A DNA stretch of 6,759 nucleotides from Thermococcus sp. (GTDB lineage: Archaea; Methanobacteriota_B; Thermococci; Thermococcales; Thermococcaceae): assembly GCA_011050175.1 (NCBI GenBank), contig DRGF01000197.1:1-6759 (forward strand). The letters are read 5' to 3'. How positions within the stretch are numbered: position 1 is the first letter of the stretch; every line of letters starts with the position of its first letter. The notes beneath the pieces are model-generated. The model saw only the letters and a program-made list of their open reading frames with translations. It had not been told where the DNA came from and searched no databases. Positions 1 to 4,773 of the stretch are shown piece after piece. The translations under genes and the position numbers were made by a program.

Positions 1-75
1 GACGAGAACGAGCCCGAGAACGTGGGCGTTGAAGGGGAGCTTCTCTCGGATATAATAGCAAGGAGAAAGGGCTGA
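1..75 (+). CDS. C-terminal fragment of an unidentified protein
   Basis: Frame 1 is open from the left edge and ends at TGA 73-75, giving the last 24 residues of a protein that begins outside the window. The tail is acidic first and basic at the very end (ends RRKG). The other two forward frames hit stops before base 55. An oligo-T terminator follows at once, which fits a true gene end. There is too little sequence to name a family, and I do not recognise it. Confidence 0.65.
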   Translation, partial: DENEPENVGVEGELLSDIIARRKG

Positions 76-81
76 CGCAGG

Positions 82-98
82 TTTGTTTTTTATTTTTC
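82..98 (+). terminator. Oligo-T terminator of the upstream gene
   Basis: T-rich run (T6 then T5, broken by one A) beginning 7 bases after the stop at 73-75. Archaeal RNA polymerase terminates at such T tracts without needing a hairpin, and no strong stem is visible here. Confidence 0.6.
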
Positions 99-194
99 TG
101 ATTTGCTAGTGATTTTGAGATATTCTTGGACTTTTGCACGACAAGACCTACACATTGATAGTACCACAGTCTAATTCTAGCTTATTGGACAAAA

Positions 195-209
195 CGAAAA
201 TTTTAAAAA
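195..209 (+). promoter_or_regulatory. BRE/TATA promoter of the exported-protein gene
   Basis: CGAAAA (195-200) directly before TTTAAAAA (202-209) looks like an archaeal BRE plus TATA box. With the usual ~26 bp from TATA centre to transcription start, the mRNA would begin near 230-233, right at the Shine-Dalgarno site, giving a leader of about 10 nt. The 76-194 stretch before it is AT-rich and holds nothing else I can name. Confidence 0.6.
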
Positions 210-231
210 TAAAATAGCTTACTATTTTTGG

Positions 232-237
232 GGTGAT
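232..237 (+). promoter_or_regulatory. Ribosome binding site fixing a TTG start
   Basis: GGTGAT, within GGGGTGATG, matches the archaeal anti-Shine-Dalgarno sequence and lies 5 nt before TTG 243. An in-frame TGA at 237-239 excludes any earlier start, so TTG is very probably the real start codon. Confidence 0.75.
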
Positions 238-242
238 GAGAG

Positions 243-1670
243 TTGTTAAGGAAGTTAGTCGTGGTTTTTTTGATAGCAATATTAACCACCGGGGGACTTG
301 TGGTAGGTGCCATGAACCACATTGCAGGCAATGAGGAGGACATAACGAAAATACTGGGCTACGAGGTGTACAGGATTGAAGGGTCGGGGAAGTATGTCAT
401 ATACTATCCCCTGCCGAACGGGAGCGTCAAGGTTCTGAAGAGGGGCAAAGCCAGCGGAATACTCCCAGTCTTCGTGAAGGTTCCGAGGCATGAGTGGGTA
501 AAAGCCCTCTCAACGGGTGGACAGGCCCTCTACGCCCCACCAACGCCCCTAATCCTTTACGTGACCGACGATGGAAAGCTGGGTGTGAAGAGTGTAACTT
601 CAAGCCGTATCAAACTTGAAGGTACTGAAGCTCTAGACTTGAAAGGGGGTTACAGTGTCCAGAGCACAGACTCCTGCCCAAACGGGTATATTGACTTCGG
701 AGGGAGGTACTGCCTGATTTCCACTTGGGACTTTTACTTCGAAAGCAGAGCCGAAACTAAAACTTTTGACGAGTGGGTGTCGGTCTTTGGACTGAAAATA
801 GAGAACTACGTTGCAGAAGAAGTAGACTTTGACTGGGATCTCATTCTAAGTACGAGTACTTACAGTTACTGGACAGTCGGAATTGACGTGGGTCCTTTCA
901 CAGTTCTTAGCGCGTCTATGGGACAAAACTTTGAAGGATCTTCACTTGAGATAAGCTATGATTCTACTTCGGGAATCACAGTGCATGAAGACCCCTGGGA
1001 GCGGTACCTTAACATCAGAGTGGAGTACATCGTTGCCCATGCGAAGGTTCCGGCTTATGATAAGTTAATGGAAGAGTACACCGAGATAGAGATTGTCCAA
1101 ACTTACCCGATGATGATACACAGCACTGGAACGTATACCATAGAAGAATCCGATTCAAGCGGCATTTACTTTAAAGAGTCCTCTGGCAGTAACCCTCCGC
1201 AGATTACAACAACTCCCAATATCTGGATGATTCCGGAAAATACAAACTGGGAAAGAGATTGGATATCAAACACAGGGGTTTATACTCAAGCCATATACTT
1301 GAGACAAGTTCAGAGGGATTACTTCACGTCGGAATCCAGTTTTACGATTCCAATTGGGGCTGCTGCCGGCAAATACCTCTCAAGTGTTAACCCCACGCTT
1401 GCAAAACTCGCCAACACGATTGGCATAACGTTTGGATTTCATACGTATGAAAGTGCTTTTTCGGTCGCAGAATACGATGTTGAAATCTTGCCGGCGAGGG
1501 ACTGTTATTCAATGTATGGTGTCTTGGGCGTAAATGTCGAAGACGGAGGTGTTACGGTTGATGTCCCAGTGATTTTTGGTATTATAAGCGATGGCATGTC
1601 CCCACCACTACCCTGCAGCCCTGACGGAATATGTGTGGAATCTGTCGAGCAGACCCCAGAAAAGCCCTAA
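243..1670 (+). CDS. Exported protein of unknown function
   Basis: I do not recognise this 475-residue protein. It starts with TTG, supported by GGTGAT five bases upstream and an in-frame stop before it. Residues 1-23 form a signal peptide: basic Arg3/Lys4, a hydrophobic core to about residue 22, and a VGA site that would allow cleavage after Ala23. No other membrane segment is evident, so the product is probably released or held on the outside by its N-terminus. The mature part is rich in Tyr, Thr, Ser and Val with alternating hydrophobic stretches, suggesting a beta-rich fold. Five cysteines (145, 157, 421, 458, 464) could form disulfides, 145-157 and 458-464 being close pairs. The C-terminus is proline-rich. 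It is a single-gene unit with its own promoter and terminator. GC is about 54% in bases 301-600 but about 46% in 601-1200, unlike its neighbours, so the distal part may have been acquired or evolve fast. Confidence 0.85.
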   Translation: MLRKLVVVFLIAILTTGGLVVGAMNHIAGNEEDITKILGYEVYRIEGSGKYVIYYPLPNGSVKVLKRGKASGILPVFVKVPRHEWVKALSTGGQALYAPPTPLILYVTDDGKLGVKSVTSSRIKLEGTEALDLKGGYSVQSTDSCPNGYIDFGGRYCLISTWDFYFESRAETKTFDEWVSVFGLKIENYVAEEVDFDWDLILSTSTYSYWTVGIDVGPFTVLSASMGQNFEGSSLEISYDSTSGITVHEDPWERYLNIRVEYIVAHAKVPAYDKLMEEYTEIEIVQTYPMMIHSTGTYTIEESDSSGIYFKESSGSNPPQITTTPNIWMIPENTNWERDWISNTGVYTQAIYLRQVQRDYFTSESSFTIPIGAAAGKYLSSVNPTLAKLANTIGITFGFHTYESAFSVAEYDVEILPARDCYSMYGVLGVNVEDGGVTVDVPVIFGIISDGMSPPLPCSPDGICVESVEQTPEKP

Positions 1671-1711
1671 AAGGGTTTTATTTTTGGTTTTGTCAATTTT
1701 TCTTCCCTTTT
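1661..1711 (+). terminator. Hairpin and oligo-T terminator over the stop codon
   Basis: An 8-bp stem with one G-T pair (1661-1668 with 1672-1679) has a 3-base loop that includes part of the TAA stop at 1668-1670. Successive T tracts follow (1676-1679, 1681-1685, 1688-1691, 1697-1701, 1708-1711). This is a strong archaeal termination zone between convergent genes. Confidence 0.65.
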
Positions 1712-1760
1712 AAACTGCTGGAATGCCTGTTTTATGTGCCTCGTTTTGTTGTGGGACTTT

Positions 1761-1770
1761 AAAAAAGAAA
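1761..1770 (-). terminator. Oligo-T terminator of the MarR-MATE operon
   Basis: On the minus strand this reads TTTCTTTTTT, starting 4 bases after the transporter's TAG stop at 1775-1777. It faces the terminator of the convergent gene, so the 104-bp gap 1671-1774 is mostly termination signal. Confidence 0.6.
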
Positions 1771-1774
1771 TGGG

Positions 1775-3154
1775 CTAAGCGGAGCTCTGAAAATCCCGCT
1801 TCAGAGCCCTTATCCTCAGCCGCCCCCAGGTGAAGCCGGTGAGGGCCGCCACCATGTTCCCTATCACGATGCCGAGCCACACTCCCCTGAGGCCCAGCTC
1901 GGTGTAGTGGACAAAGGTATAGGCAAAGCCTACCTGCATGATTAGGGTTCTGAAGATTGTCAGGATGAGCGATTTCTCCCCCTCGCCTATGCCCTGGAAC
2001 ATCGCTGAGGTCATCATGCCGAAGGGCGTCAGGACGAGGAATATCGGGAGGGTTCTGAGTGCGGAGATAAGCTCGGGCTTTATCGCCTGGGCGGTCTCCG
2101 AGTACGTGAATAAGTAAGCCACTTGCGGGGCGAATATGATTATAAAGGCGACCACTCCGAGCTCTATCATTAATGCGAGCTTTATGGCGTAGAGATAAGC
2201 TGTCTCGAGCTTCTCTATGTTCCTCTCACCATAAGCCGCTCCGGTGACCGCGGTCGTTGCACTGGCCATTCCGAGTATCGGGACTATTCCGAGCATCGTG
2301 ACGCGCCAGGCGCTCGTGAAGACGGCGACGCCGTTTTCCCCGCCCGCCATTATCGCAACGCGGTTGAGGAAGAACATCGCTATGGACATGGAAAGCTGGG
2401 AGAGCGACGCTGGAAGGCCGACGCGCAGTATGTCCTTAAGGATTTCCCGGCTCGGCGAGAAGTCCCTGAGCGTTATGTCCACGTAGGTATCCTTTTTGAT
2501 GAAGAGCCAGTAGGCGATAAAGAGGGAGGTAACCACCATCGAGAGCAGGGTTGCGTAGGCGGCACCAACGACGCCGAAGCCGAGGGTGTAGATGAATATC
2601 GGGTCTAGGACTATATTGAGGCCCGAACCGAGCACCATCGCGAGCATTGCCCTGTTCGCGTCCCCCTCCCCCCTTAGGATTCCGTTCCCGACGTTGTTGA
2701 AGACGGCCACAAAGGCCCCTATGAGGAGCACCCTCGCATAGGCTGTGGCCAGCTCAACGGCCTCACCCCTGGCGCCCATTGACCTGAAGAGCGAACCTAC
2801 CGTGGGGAGCATGGTGAGAGGTATGGCCAAACCGAGGATGAGCGAGAGAATGATGACATGCACGGCGACGTTGTCGGCCCCCTTCTTGTCCCTGGCCCCA
2901 ATCCTCCTTGCTATCGCGGAGCTCGCGCCCACACCAAGGCCTGCGGCGAGTGCTATAATCCCCATGAAGACCGGGAAGAAGAGTCCGACGGCGGCCAGGG
3001 CGTCCGGACCGAGGCCGGAGACCCATATCCCGTCGGCGAGGTTGTATATCGTCTGCACCGACATCCCTATCATCATCGGGATTGAGAGCTTGATTATGGC
3101 CTTTTTCGGGTCGCCCCTTAAAATCTGCACACCCTTTGTCGTTTTTTCGCTCAT
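1775..3154 (-). CDS. MATE-family multidrug/cation antiporter, PfMATE type
   Basis: This 459-residue membrane protein should export cationic drugs or metabolites in exchange for H+ or Na+. It has about twelve hydrophobic segments in two six-helix halves, as expected for MATE (usually 440-480 residues). It closely resembles the P. furiosus MATE protein of known structure, as I recall that sequence. The N-lobe residues named there occur at identical numbers: Tyr37, Asp41, Asn154, Asn157, Met173, Ser177, Asn180, Asp184, Thr202, Met206. Asp41 and Asp184 are the coupling acidic residues. The conserved LADGIWVSGLG segment spans residues 39-49. The ATG at 3154-3152 overlaps the regulator's TGA (ATGA), and a GGAGGGAGG ribosome site at 3158-3166 lies inside the end of the regulator gene, so the two are translationally coupled. 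The true substrate cannot be read from sequence. Family assignment is near certain; the drug-export role is inferred. Confidence 0.96.
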   Translation of the reverse strand: MSEKTTKGVQILRGDPKKAIIKLSIPMMIGMSVQTIYNLADGIWVSGLGPDALAAVGLFFPVFMGIIALAAGLGVGASSAIARRIGARDKKGADNVAVHVIILSLILGLAIPLTMLPTVGSLFRSMGARGEAVELATAYARVLLIGAFVAVFNNVGNGILRGEGDANRAMLAMVLGSGLNIVLDPIFIYTLGFGVVGAAYATLLSMVVTSLFIAYWLFIKKDTYVDITLRDFSPSREILKDILRVGLPASLSQLSMSIAMFFLNRVAIMAGGENGVAVFTSAWRVTMLGIVPILGMASATTAVTGAAYGERNIEKLETAYLYAIKLALMIELGVVAFIIIFAPQVAYLFTYSETAQAIKPELISALRTLPIFLVLTPFGMMTSAMFQGIGEGEKSLILTIFRTLIMQVGFAYTFVHYTELGLRGVWLGIVIGNMVAALTGFTWGRLRIRALKRDFQSSA

Positions 3155-3567
3155 TTGCCTCCCTCCAGTCCGCCTATTGCATTTTTAAGGAGAGACAGGA
3201 ACGCGGATTTTTCTTTGCCCGTCATTTGGGCGAACATCTTTTCCTCAAGCTCCATTCCGGCTTTTTCAATGGCCTTAAGCACCTTAAAGCCCTTATCGGT
3301 TAGCTCAACGGTATATGCTCTCCCCTTACGCTCCCTTTTCACGATCCCCTTTCTCTCAAGGGATGAGACCACCTTTGAGGCCGTTGATTTGGAAACGCCC
3401 ATCTCTCTCAGGAGGTCTCCCTGGGTCTCTGAACTCTTCAGGTGCATTAGGGCTTTGAACTCAAGGAAAGTAATCCCAAGTTCATCGAGCTCCTTTTCAA
3501 AGGCCTTTCTCATGGCCCAGTAGAGCTCCGATATCAGGTCGCACGCCTTCTCACTTTTGTGTGACAT
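3151..3567 (-). CDS. MarR-family transcriptional regulator
   Basis: This 138-residue winged-helix protein is of normal MarR length. N-terminal dimerisation helices (about 5-30) are followed by a helix-turn-helix around residues 48-71, with recognition helix SKSTASKVVSSLERKG. A basic wing (about 76-92, KRERKGRAYTVELTDKG) and C-terminal helices rich in Lys and Glu follow. The wing lacks the usual D-x-R motif but keeps the LTDKG ending. It has one cysteine, Cys9, in the first helix. It is first gene of an operon with the MATE pump and diverges from the flavodoxin gene. The ATG at 3567-3565 has no Shine-Dalgarno site, and a TATA-like element is centred about 26 bp upstream, so the mRNA is probably leaderless. 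A perfect 14-bp palindrome between TATA and ATG suggests autorepression. The family typically responds to small phenolic, quinone or oxidant ligands; the ligand here is unknown. Confidence 0.93.
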   Translation of the reverse strand: MSHKSEKACDLISELYWAMRKAFEKELDELGITFLEFKALMHLKSSETQGDLLREMGVSKSTASKVVSSLERKGIVKRERKGRAYTVELTDKGFKVLKAIEKAGMELEEKMFAQMTGKEKSAFLSLLKNAIGGLEGGK

Positions 3568-3568
3568 G

Positions 3569-3582
3569 GTTTCAATTGAAAC
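3569..3582. promoter_or_regulatory. Perfect 14-bp palindrome, probable MarR operator
   Basis: GTTTCAATTGAAAC is its own reverse complement. It starts two bases upstream of the regulator's start codon and lies between that codon and its TATA box, where a bound dimer would block RNA polymerase. Position and symmetry fit a MarR dimer site; binding is inferred. Confidence 0.6.
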
Positions 3583-3589
3583 TTTTGAG

Positions 3590-3596
3590 TTTAAAA
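3590..3596 (-). promoter_or_regulatory. TATA box of the MarR-MATE operon, leaderless geometry
   Basis: The minus strand reads TTTTAAA. Its centre is about 26 bp from the regulator's ATG, so transcription would begin at or next to the A of the start codon. A BRE is not obvious. The element is nearly symmetric and could also serve the divergent flavodoxin gene. Confidence 0.5.
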
Positions 3597-3612
3597 CCCT
3601 TCCCGGAAACCC

Positions 3613-3619
3613 ATATTAA
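3613..3619 (+). promoter_or_regulatory. Candidate TATA box of the flavodoxin gene
   Basis: ATATTAA preceded by GGAAAC (3605-3610), a fair BRE. Predicted transcription start is near 3642, giving a leader under 10 nt, in keeping with the weak Shine-Dalgarno site. The alternative TATA at 3590-3596 would give a leader of about 30 nt. Confidence 0.4.
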
Positions 3620-3635
3620 CCCCGGTGTTGATTTT

Positions 3636-3649
3636 GGTTAGGGATAACC
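3636..3649. promoter_or_regulatory. Inverted repeat abutting the flavodoxin start
   Basis: GGTTA, four bases, TAACC: perfect 5-bp arms ending one base before ATG 3650. It covers the expected transcription start, so it could be an operator. In RNA it could also form a small stem over the initiation region. Which of the two applies is not visible from sequence. Confidence 0.4.
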
Positions 3650-4117
3650 ATGAAAACGCTCGTTGTCTTCTATTCACGGAGCGGGACGACAAAACGGGTC
3701 GCCCAAGAGGTGGCCAAGGCCCTCAACGCGGACGTTGATGAGGTCATAGACAAAAAGTCCTGGAAGGGAATTCTTGGCTTCCTCATAGCGGGCTACGACG
3801 CGACGAAGGGCAAGACCACGGAGATAGAGTTTGAGAAGGACCCTTCCGGCTACGACCTCGTAGTCATTGGCACACCTGTCTGGAACGGCCGCGTGACTCC
3901 GGCCATAAGGACGTACCTCCTCAGGAACAGGGAGAAAATTAAGAACGTCGCCTTTTTCTGCACATGCGCGGGAAGGCCCGGAAAGTGCCTCGAGCAGATG
4001 GAGGAAATCCTCGGGAGGAGGCCCGTCCTCAGCAAGGTTTTGGTGAGAAAGAGGCTGGAGGAAGGAATAAAGGATCTGATTGAGGAGCTGGAGACTCTAA
4101 ACTCTCTCAGCTCTTGA
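3650..4117 (+). CDS. Flavodoxin-family FMN protein
   Basis: A 155-residue cytoplasmic flavodoxin, at the short end of the family, carrying electrons through bound FMN. The first beta strand runs into the phosphate-binding loop SRSGTT (residues 9-14). The second FMN loop is GTPVWNGRVTPAIR (74-87), with Trp78 placed to stack on the flavin. The third is FFCTCAGRPGKC (102-113), unusually rich in cysteine (104, 106, 113). The rest alternates beta strands and helices as the fold requires. The start at 3650 is the only reasonable one, since the first strand begins at residue 2. There is no strong Shine-Dalgarno site. It is divergent from the MarR regulator and overlaps the nitroreductase tail by 11 bp. 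It may be a quinone or flavin reductase of the stress module rather than a ferredoxin substitute; its partner is unknown. Confidence 0.9.
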   Translation: MKTLVVFYSRSGTTKRVAQEVAKALNADVDEVIDKKSWKGILGFLIAGYDATKGKTTEIEFEKDPSGYDLVVIGTPVWNGRVTPAIRTYLLRNREKIKNVAFFCTCAGRPGKCLEQMEEILGRRPVLSKVLVRKRLEEGIKDLIEELETLNSLSS

Positions 4118-4646
4118 ACTTCCTCCCGAACTCGTTGTAGCTGACCTTCTCCCACTCGAAGACCTCTTCCCCGTGGGGTTCCTTTTTCTCCGCCGGGTAG
4201 CCGACCCCAATGATGCAGAGGACGCGGTAGTTCTCCGGGATTTTAAGGAGCTCTCTCACGTAGTCCTCAGCGGTCTTGCTCTCATCGTGCATCCTGTTCC
4301 GTATCTGCACCCAGAAGGTCCCGAGGCCGAGGTCGAAGGCGGCGAGCTGGATGTGCTCTGCCGCTATGCTGGCATCTTCAACCCAGACGTCGCTCCTGCT
4401 CTCGTCAGCAGTTACAACTATCGCGAGGGGCGCCGTCGCCAGCCCCGCGGCCCCGAGCTTTGCCTTTGAGAGGGCGAGGAGCTTTTCTCCCTCGTCCACC
4501 ACTATGAAGTGCCAAGGCCTCTTGTTGAACGAACTCGGTGAGAGGAACGCCGCCTCAAGGAGCTTCTCAATAATCTCCCTCGGCACGGGCTTGTCCTGGA
4601 AGCGCCTTATACTCCTCCTCTTCCTGAGGACTTCGAAGAACTCCAT
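4107..4646 (-). CDS. Nitroreductase-family FMN oxidoreductase
   Basis: A 179-residue, FMN-dependent NAD(P)H oxidoreductase-like protein of the compact nitroreductase group; members usually act as homodimers on quinones, nitro compounds or flavins. The FMN phosphate motif RRSIRRF is at residues 10-16, SPSSFNKRPWHFIVV at 36-50 (Asn41, Pro44, Trp45), the dimer-interface helix EDASIAAEHIQLAA at 90-103, GLGTFWVQI at 107-115 and GVGYPAEKKEP at 147-157. I start it at ATG 4646-4644, not at the in-frame ATG 4658-4656. The codons between are the Shine-Dalgarno site itself (GGTGAT ACC), and the predicted transcription start near 4654 excludes the upstream ATG. It converges on the flavodoxin gene with an 11-bp coding overlap and no visible terminator of its own. 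It diverges from the E1-like gene. The natural substrate is unknown. Confidence 0.92.
   Translation of the reverse strand: MEFFEVLRKRRSIRRFQDKPVPREIIEKLLEAAFLSPSSFNKRPWHFIVVDEGEKLLALSKAKLGAAGLATAPLAIVVTADESRSDVWVEDASIAAEHIQLAAFDLGLGTFWVQIRNRMHDESKTAEDYVRELLKIPENYRVLCIIGVGYPAEKKEPHGEEVFEWEKVSYNEFGRKFKS
4169..4187 (+). terminator. Possible terminator of the flavodoxin gene inside the nitroreductase gene
   Basis: CCCC-GT-GGGG followed by TTCCTTTTT lies 52 bases past the flavodoxin stop. The stem has four pairs at most and only a two-base loop, so it may form poorly. The T5 tract is the first clear one downstream. If used, flavodoxin transcripts would run about 70 bases antisense into the nitroreductase gene. 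Confidence 0.25.
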
Positions 4647-4649
4647 GGT

Positions 4650-4655
4650 ATCACC
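4650..4655 (-). promoter_or_regulatory. Ribosome binding site deciding the nitroreductase start
   Basis: On the minus strand GGTGAT is followed by ACC and ATG 4646. Reading from the upstream in-frame ATG would translate this site as Gly-Asp, so it argues for the shorter protein. Confidence 0.75.
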
Positions 4656-4675
4656 CAATGAGTTTCATCGGAGGC

Positions 4676-4683
4676 GTTTAATA
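4676..4683 (-). promoter_or_regulatory. TATA box of the nitroreductase gene
   Basis: The minus strand reads TATTAAAC. Its centre is about 34 bp before ATG 4646, which puts the transcription start near 4654, at the 5' edge of the Shine-Dalgarno site. The exported-protein gene shows the same short-leader geometry. Confidence 0.55.
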
Positions 4684-4701
4684 CCCTTTCCTCGGCATTT
4701 C

Positions 4702-4719
4702 CCAGAACTGTCCAGAACT
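4702..4719. repeat. Tandem direct repeat, period 10
   Basis: CCAGAACT occurs at 4702-4709 and 4712-4719, separated by two bases. Spacing of one helical turn puts both copies on the same DNA face, as in some regulator sites. It lies in the divergent promoter region between the nitroreductase and E1-like genes. Confidence 0.4.
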
Positions 4720-4722
4720 TTT

Positions 4723-4735
4723 GGTTTTCAAAACC
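4723..4735. promoter_or_regulatory. 13-bp inverted repeat in the divergent promoter region
   Basis: GGTTTT-C-AAAACC has perfect 6-bp arms. It ends 13 bases before the TATA box of the E1-like gene and about 40 bases upstream of the nitroreductase TATA box, so an activator site is as likely as a repressor site. The half-site resembles that of the palindrome at 3569-3582 (GGTTTCAA). Confidence 0.4.
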
Positions 4736-4748
4736 CTTTTTTGAGGTC

Positions 4749-4756
4749 TTTAAAAA
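4749..4756 (+). promoter_or_regulatory. TATA box of the E1-like/thiI operon
   Basis: TTTAAAAA is the best TATA element here. Its centre is only about 21 bp before ATG 4774 but 36 bp before the in-frame ATG 4789. Transcription would begin at about 4774-4779, so the mRNA is either leaderless at 4774 or starts translation at 4789. Confidence 0.45.
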
Positions 4757-4764
4757 GCCCCCCT

Positions 4765-4769
4765 GGTGA
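4765..4769 (+). promoter_or_regulatory. Shine-Dalgarno-like site before the E1-like gene
   Basis: GGTGA, four bases before ATG 4774, supports that start. It would only be functional if transcription begins upstream of it, earlier than the TATA box at 4749-4756 predicts. Confidence 0.5.
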
Positions 4770-4773
4770 GAGC

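Noticed and set aside
76..194. Possible small gene or RNA in the AT-rich gap after the first terminator
   Set aside because: I found no convincing start with a ribosome site, no conserved RNA fold and no repeat. It is best read as spacer and upstream promoter DNA.
236..335. Short frame from ATG 236 overlapping the exported-protein start
   Set aside because: It is about 30 codons, shows no protein character, and competes with a TTG start that has a well-placed Shine-Dalgarno site and a signal peptide.
2244..3188. Several forward-strand frames opposite the MATE and MarR genes
   Set aside because: The minus-strand genes have complete, conserved products; the forward frames are their shadows and lack ribosome sites.
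3575..3582. ATTGAAAC, identical to the 3' tag of many archaeal CRISPR repeats
   Set aside because: It occurs as part of a palindrome, with no second repeat at spacer distance and no array nearby. It is better explained as half of an operator.
4647..4658. Four extra residues (MGDT) at the nitroreductase N-terminus
   Set aside because: These codons are the Shine-Dalgarno site and spacer, and the predicted transcription start is downstream of that ATG.
4276..4773. N-terminal extension of about 166 residues on the E1-like protein
   Set aside because: The frame stays open upstream, but it is antisense to the nitroreductase gene, is Ser/Leu/Arg-rich without family character, and crosses the promoter region. 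The ThiF/MoeB domain begins just after 4774.
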